Positions 34,528-38,638 of a DNA stretch of 38,638 bases are shown in pieces. The stretch is from Terriglobales bacterium. GTDB taxonomy: Bacteria; Acidobacteriota; Terriglobia; Terriglobales; Acidobacteriaceae. Each line of letters starts with the position of its first letter. The first letter of the stretch is position 1. The notes under the pieces were generated by a model. It saw only the letters and a program-made list of their open reading frames with translations, did not search any database and had not been told where the DNA came from. Made by a program: the position numbers and the translations under genes. The stretch lies in contig DASPRM010000160.1 of the NCBI GenBank assembly GCA_035624455.1, forward strand, positions 1-38,638, in the 5' to 3' direction.

Positions 34528-36786
34528 TCATGGCAATTGAAGATCGAGGGCGTAGATCTCCTGCGTACTGGTGTCGCGGACAAAAAGCAGAGATCCGTCG
34601 GGCGTGACGCCACTCCAGGATGACGTGCAGCAGGTTGTGAATGGGTGCAGGTTATCGAGTCCAGCAATTACTTCGGACTTGGTTTCGCCCGACCTTACGC
34701 GTCGGTAAGTGTGGTGGTCGGACCAGGACTGGAAATAAAGATAGCGGCCATCGGCTGACCAGGCCGGATAACCTACGGTGACAGAATCGGTGACCCAATC
34801 CGACCACTTGCCAGTTTGGAAATCATAGAGAACCAGTTTCTTGGAGTCCCTGGTCAGGGCAGCGATATATCGACCGTCCGGAGACAACCGCGGGCTGAAT
34901 AGGTCTTTGGAATCGGGGATGTCGGAGACACGGCGCGTCTTGAAATCAAAGATGCGGATTCCGGCGCCTGCACGATAAGAGACCTCCGGCAGTCCGCCAA
35001 AAACAAGCCGGCGGCCGTCTGGGAACCAGGTGGGATCCTGCTCGTCGTCGTTTTCAGATAACAGCTCTTCTGAAGACCCGCCATTGGCAGAGACCTGGAA
35101 GATCTTCAAACGTCGGCTGGAATTCAGTGCAACATAGACAATGCTCTTTCCATCTGGCGACCAGCGAGGCAATACCGCATCCACTGGAGCAGACGTTAGC
35201 TGCAGCCGTTCGGTTCCGTCCTCGCGACTGCGCCACAGGGTGTGGTCGGGCACCGTGACATAAGCAATCCACTGCCGATCGCGCGAAAAATCGAGATCGC
35301 TGATAGAAGCGCCGGACAGAAACGGCACAAACTGCTGCGTGCTATTGTCGTAACGCACGAGTTCGCCGCGCTGCTGGCTGGCCACAGCCAGGAGTTGCTT
35401 GCCGTCAAGCGCGGGCAGCAACTCGCCGAAAGAGAGTGGCCCTGATGTCAATTGCATGGGAACGTGGGACTTTTGCGTCAGCCCGCCCGCTGCCTCGCGC
35501 AGGACAAAAATATTGGCACTGCTGACGATCGGGTACCAGTCAGCATTGAAACTATCGAGATCGAGAAAGAAGTAGTAGCGACCATCAGGACTCCATCTGC
35601 CGCAGCACTGGGCCACCGGATTCTGACCCGGGGGAAGCAGGCGATGCAGGTTGGAACCGTCGCGGTTGACCTCCCATAGGGCAGACACTCTCATTTCAGG
35701 ATCGCTCAGTGCGAAGCGGATGCGGCTCCCGTCAGGAGAGAAGCGAGCGCCATTTGGGATTCCATGGAGCGACAGAAAGGGACGTGGCGAGGTGCCGTCG
35801 GCGGCCGCCAGATAGTACGTGGAGCCCTTAGCGAACAGGAGTTCACGACCGTCAGGTGACCAAGTCTCATCATGTCCTTCCGTATTCCCTAAGCGTTGAG
35901 GGGGACCGGCTGGCAAAGGCTGGCTCCAAAGGATGCCTTCCGCTTCGCTCCCAAACCAAGTGAGAATCAGCAATTTCGTATGATCCGCCGAGATGTCACA
36001 GGTGGCAGCGTTGAGATAGTTAAGATAGGAGACAGGAAGCAAGGAGGTGTCGCCGCCGGTAATCGAAACCTGTGCAGGAACACTGCGGCCATTGGAGAAT
36101 TCGCTGAAGTAAATGCGTGAGCCGTCGGTCTGCAGGTTGGATTTGGGCATGCCGTCGCGACTAATCTGACGGGAACCGCTGATCCTGGCCTGCGGAGCGG
36201 GGGTCAGCATCCGGACGGCAATTGCAACCAGGAGAATCATGGTTGCTGCGATTAACACCGCAAGCCAACCACGGCTCAGTTTTCTCGACAAAATTCTTTC
36301 CGCTCCTGGGAGAGCGACGGCAGAAGTGGGCGACTGGACATCAACAATTGCCGTGGCCGGGTCGGTATCGCTAACAGGTGTCGACCAGTTGGAGTCGGAA
36401 GTTCCGCTCGGATCGCCATGGGCGACCGTCTCCCCGCCTTCTAGGGGTGCGACAAAGCGATATCCCCGCTTTGGTAGGGTCTCAATATATTTGGGATTGT
36501 CAGCCGAATCGCCCAGGACGTCTCGCAGTCGGTTTACGGCGGCATTCAACCCATGATCAAAGTCAACGAAGGTATCGCTCGGCCAAAGGCTCTGACGCAG
36601 CTCCTCGCGGCTGACCAACTCCCCAGGATGGCCTAGCAACATGCGAAGCACCTGGAAAGATTGCCCAGGGAGCCGCAGCCGAATCCCACCCTTACGTAGC
36701 TCCTCGGTGCGCAAATCGAGCTCGAACGCGCCGAAGCGAATCGTTCTGGCTGGCACACCCTGTCTGGCGACTGGAATTTGCCCCAC
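34528..36786 (-). CDS. Winged-helix (OmpR-type)-TM-PD40 propeller regulator
   Basis: This 752-residue protein starts with an OmpR/PhoB-type DNA-binding domain (about residues 17-112): IRFGAFELDLRTEEL, LLGHPGELVSREELRQSLWP, then the recognition helix NAAVNRLRDVLGDSADNPKY and IETLPKRGYRFVAP. A linker of about 55 residues precedes one transmembrane helix (about 173-194, GWLAVLIAATMILLVAIAV). The periplasmic part consists of PD40/TolB-like propeller blades with repeated SPDGR motifs (WSPDGRELLF, FSPDGSRIRF, WSPDGRYYFF, WSADGRYLYF). It resembles CadC/ToxR-like one-component regulators with a propeller sensor. GTG at 36786 is assumed; an internal GTG at residue 11 is the alternative. No receiver domain is present. 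Confidence 0.9.
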   Translation of the reverse strand: MGQIPVARQGVPARTIRFGAFELDLRTEELRKGGIRLRLPGQSFQVLRMLLGHPGELVSREELRQSLWPSDTFVDFDHGLNAAVNRLRDVLGDSADNPKYIETLPKRGYRFVAPLEGGETVAHGDPSGTSDSNWSTPVSDTDPATAIVDVQSPTSAVALPGAERILSRKLSRGWLAVLIAATMILLVAIAVRMLTPAPQARISGSRQISRDGMPKSNLQTDGSRIYFSEFSNGRSVPAQVSITGGDTSLLPVSYLNYLNAATCDISADHTKLLILTWFGSEAEGILWSQPLPAGPPQRLGNTEGHDETWSPDGRELLFAKGSTYYLAAADGTSPRPFLSLHGIPNGARFSPDGSRIRFALSDPEMRVSALWEVNRDGSNLHRLLPPGQNPVAQCCGRWSPDGRYYFFLDLDSFNADWYPIVSSANIFVLREAAGGLTQKSHVPMQLTSGPLSFGELLPALDGKQLLAVASQQRGELVRYDNSTQQFVPFLSGASISDLDFSRDRQWIAYVTVPDHTLWRSREDGTERLQLTSAPVDAVLPRWSPDGKSIVYVALNSSRRLKIFQVSANGGSSEELLSENDDEQDPTWFPDGRRLVFGGLPEVSYRAGAGIRIFDFKTRRVSDIPDSKDLFSPRLSPDGRYIAALTRDSKKLVLYDFQTGKWSDWVTDSVTVGYPAWSADGRYLYFQSWSDHHTYRRVRSGETKSEVIAGLDNLHPFTTCCTSSWSGVTPDGSLLFVRDTSTQEIYALDLQLP

Positions 36787-37168
36787 GTTGGACCAAGCCT
36801 AGCATTACCATCCGGTCCCCACTAGAGGATTTTCTCCAATCCCGGCAATCACTTAGCCTGAGACCTAGGATGCGCTCCAGATAATACCCAGCCTGCAGTG
36901 TGGTAGATCGGCAGAAGAAGCATTCTCCCGTCAACCGAGGAGGTGCCGGGTGAGGATGCGAACATTTCCGCTGCTTGATTTTGGCCTCTTTCAGTTTTCG
37001 CAGCTGCCGGCGCAGTGAAGACCGAATTGCGAGTTGGAGCCATTGCCAACCAGCGTTTATCTACAACATCGGTTATAAGGTTCCGGAGTGTCAGCGCCAA
37101 CTGCCAGGCTCTTCGTACTTCACCCGATCAAACCTCGAACTTGCTCCAATTCATCCGATCTTGCTTCT
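36787..37168. other. Intergenic region with hairpin repeat family copy 3
   Basis: This 382-base gap holds the promoter of the minus-strand regulator, which I cannot place with confidence. Its right end (37111-37168) has two direct copies of the repeat core 31 bases apart: CACCCGATC (37121) and CATCCGATC (37152), with CTTCGTACTT and CTTGCTTCTT words around them. Unlike the other two copies, only one arm type is present. It ends at the stop codon of the next gene. No coding feature is convincing here. Confidence 0.5.
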
Positions 37169-38638
37169 TCAGGCGCTGACGCGCTTGGCGGCTGCGACCT
37201 GGCTGGCGATCATTTGATCGTGGACGAGTTTGCGAAGCTTGGAGCGGTCATCAAGGGCGATGTCGGCGATCTCGAAGCTGACGCCCCCGGCGGCGGCTTC
37301 TCGCACCAGTACCCGGCTGTGCACACGGCGCAGTCCGAGATTAATGTCGAGTAAGGCATCGGTTCCCATAGTTGTGCGCCCGGTTCGCGAGCCCATGCCG
37401 CCACCAAGGCTTAGTTTCTCCAGGGTCACATCGTAGACACCGCGATTGGTGGTGGCGGTGCCATGAATGGCGACTTCCGGTGAAACCCGCTGATAACGCC
37501 GCTGGCGCACCCAGCCGTTGCTCTGGACCGGATCAAGCGGTCCAATTTTGAGCTCTTCCGCAGAGAAGCCGCCCTTGGCGATCAGGTGCCTGGCGCGTTC
37601 CGGATTGACGCGCTCAACGGCCTGGGCTGCAGCGATGCGCAGCTCACGCGGGTGCTTCCAGGTCAGCAGATGACGCTCGGATACAAAGTTGGTTAGCAGT
37701 TCCTCGGCGCCTCCGATTCGCAAGCGGCCGAGCGCCTCAATGGCTTTTACCTGAAGGTACGGAGCAGTGGGGGCTGGGCACTGTGCGGCAGCCAGATCCA
37801 AGAGCCTGCCTGCGGCCAGGTAAGAGCGGGTCATGCCGATGTCGTCTACGGCCTGCGGGAGAATCAGTGGATCGAGATTGTCGAGCATGGCTAAGATCAG
37901 TTCGCCGCGTTCTTCGGCTCCGGCGCAAGCGATCTGACGCATGGCGGCATCCTGCTGCTGACGGTTCCATTGCCGGATTCGTTCCGGTAATTCCGCGACC
38001 AGCATAGGCATGTCGAGGCAACTCAACAATCCGGTGGTCAGAATGGCCTCCGATGCTGAGCGTGTGCGCATCACCTCGCGCAGATGATTGAGTGCGGCCG
38101 GTCCCACCTGCATGAGTAAAGCAACGAAACGATTGGCTTCCTCGCGCCGCGAACAGTGGCCAAACTGGACGGCAATCTCCTCGGCGGCTTTTGCCGGCGT
38201 GCGCTTCAGCACTTCGAGCAAGCCTGCAGGCACGATTGGGTTCTTAGACACCTCGCTGACAAATTCACGGAGACGGCTCTCGACCGCGATCCTCGGCCGG
38301 ACGTCGCGCGCCAATTGGGGGTTGTTCTGCTCAATACGTGCCAGAGTCGCGAGGGACTGCTCTACAGCAACGAAGTCCTTCCGGGTGCTGGCTTCCTGGC
38401 TCAGCCGAACAAAAGCCGCACTCAACAAGGTTTGCGATTCCTCGCTGTAATCGACAGTAAGCTGCCTTCCCAGGCGCATCAAAATCGACTGAATGAGCCG
38501 GTTGTCCATACGCCCGTACAGGTCAGCCAGCTCACTTATCCCGGTCGCAGCTTTGCGCCGAGCCTCGGCTTCGGGATTGTCGATCGCGGTGGAGTAGTGC
38601 TGCAGGATCTTGAATGCCAGCTCCTCGTCTTTGCGCTC
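37169..38638 (-). CDS. HEAT-repeat protein with PilZ-like C-terminus (start beyond window)
   Basis: The reading frame is open to the right edge, so the 489 residues seen are a C-terminal part. The bulk is helical and rich in Ala/Leu, in a HEAT-like pattern (VKAIEALGRLRIGGAEELL, RIAAAQAVERVNPERARHLI, and so on). The last 110 or so residues resemble PilZ: QRRYQRVSPEVAIHG (RxxxR) and LEKLSLGGGMG (usually D/NxSxxG, here with Lys in the first position). PilZ domains bind cyclic di-GMP, but the changed residue makes this uncertain. A start at 38509 is possible but the upstream codons (GISELADLYGR) continue the same pattern. The function is unknown; a signalling scaffold is plausible. Confidence 0.72.
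   Translation of the reverse strand, partial: ERKDEELAFKILQHYSTAIDNPEAEARRKAATGISELADLYGRMDNRLIQSILMRLGRQLTVDYSEESQTLLSAAFVRLSQEASTRKDFVAVEQSLATLARIEQNNPQLARDVRPRIAVESRLREFVSEVSKNPIVPAGLLEVLKRTPAKAAEEIAVQFGHCSRREEANRFVALLMQVGPAALNHLREVMRTRSASEAILTTGLLSCLDMPMLVAELPERIRQWNRQQQDAAMRQIACAGAEERGELILAMLDNLDPLILPQAVDDIGMTRSYLAAGRLLDLAAAQCPAPTAPYLQVKAIEALGRLRIGGAEELLTNFVSERHLLTWKHPRELRIAAAQAVERVNPERARHLIAKGGFSAEELKIGPLDPVQSNGWVRQRRYQRVSPEVAIHGTATTNRGVYDVTLEKLSLGGGMGSRTGRTTMGTDALLDINLGLRRVHSRVLVREAAAGGVSFEIADIALDDRSKLRKLVHDQMIASQVAAAKRVSA

Overview
The window looks like a chromosomal stretch of a soil-type Acidobacteriota (Terriglobia-like) genome. The reasons are moderately high GC, two transmembrane regulators that join a DNA-binding domain to a PD40/TolB-type beta-propeller, several secreted families typical of this phylum, a single-chain LptF-LptG protein, a bactofilin, and a mix of ATG and GTG starts with variable Shine-Dalgarno strength. 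This assignment is inference from gene content only. I see no tRNA, rRNA, CRISPR array or phage genes.

Layout. 1-890: the 5' part of a trehalohydrolase gene (treZ, minus strand, cut by the window edge) and a leader with 15-bp tandem repeats. 891-4357: a Cfa-type cyclopropane/methyl transferase overlapping a geranylgeranyl-reductase-like flavoprotein, a secreted protein and msrA. 4555-10667: an ABC-F ATPase, a four-helix membrane protein, a CPCC protein, and a glycerophosphodiesterase convergent with glpD, then mazG. 10664-13627: a GNAT acyltransferase, an enolase-superfamily OSBS/NSAR and an EamA transporter. 13695-16228: a secreted protein, then a bactofilin with a methyltransferase-like partner. 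16283-22259 (minus): lptFG, an ABC exporter half with an atypical Walker B, a methyltransferase and a second GGR-like flavoprotein, probably one or two operons. 22510-26660: a GH57 glycosidase, a secreted VirB10-like protein, a frameshifted gene remnant and a secreted cupin. 26864-34495: an HTH-TM-propeller regulator, enolase, a REP-flanked tyrosine transposase, secreted proteins and phosphoglycerate mutase (gpmI). 34528-38638 (minus): a winged-helix-TM-propeller regulator and a HEAT/PilZ-like protein cut by the right edge.

How the genes work together. Central carbon: eno and gpmI catalyse adjacent glycolytic steps, and the glycerophosphodiesterase with GlpD would turn deacylated lipid headgroups into dihydroxyacetone phosphate. 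Alpha-glucan use: TreZ and GH57. Envelope: Cfa, two GGR-like flavoproteins, LptFG, the ABC exporter and the bactofilin point to membrane lipid modification, lipopolysaccharide transport and cell shape.

The most unusual features are non-coding. There is an intergenic hairpin family with core GATCGGGTGA in three places, one forming the whole leader of gpmI. There is a complete REP-RAYT unit. A 10-bp-phased TGCCGT triplet lies upstream of the first propeller regulator, and a GC-rich double-hairpin insert is carried in frame inside mazG.
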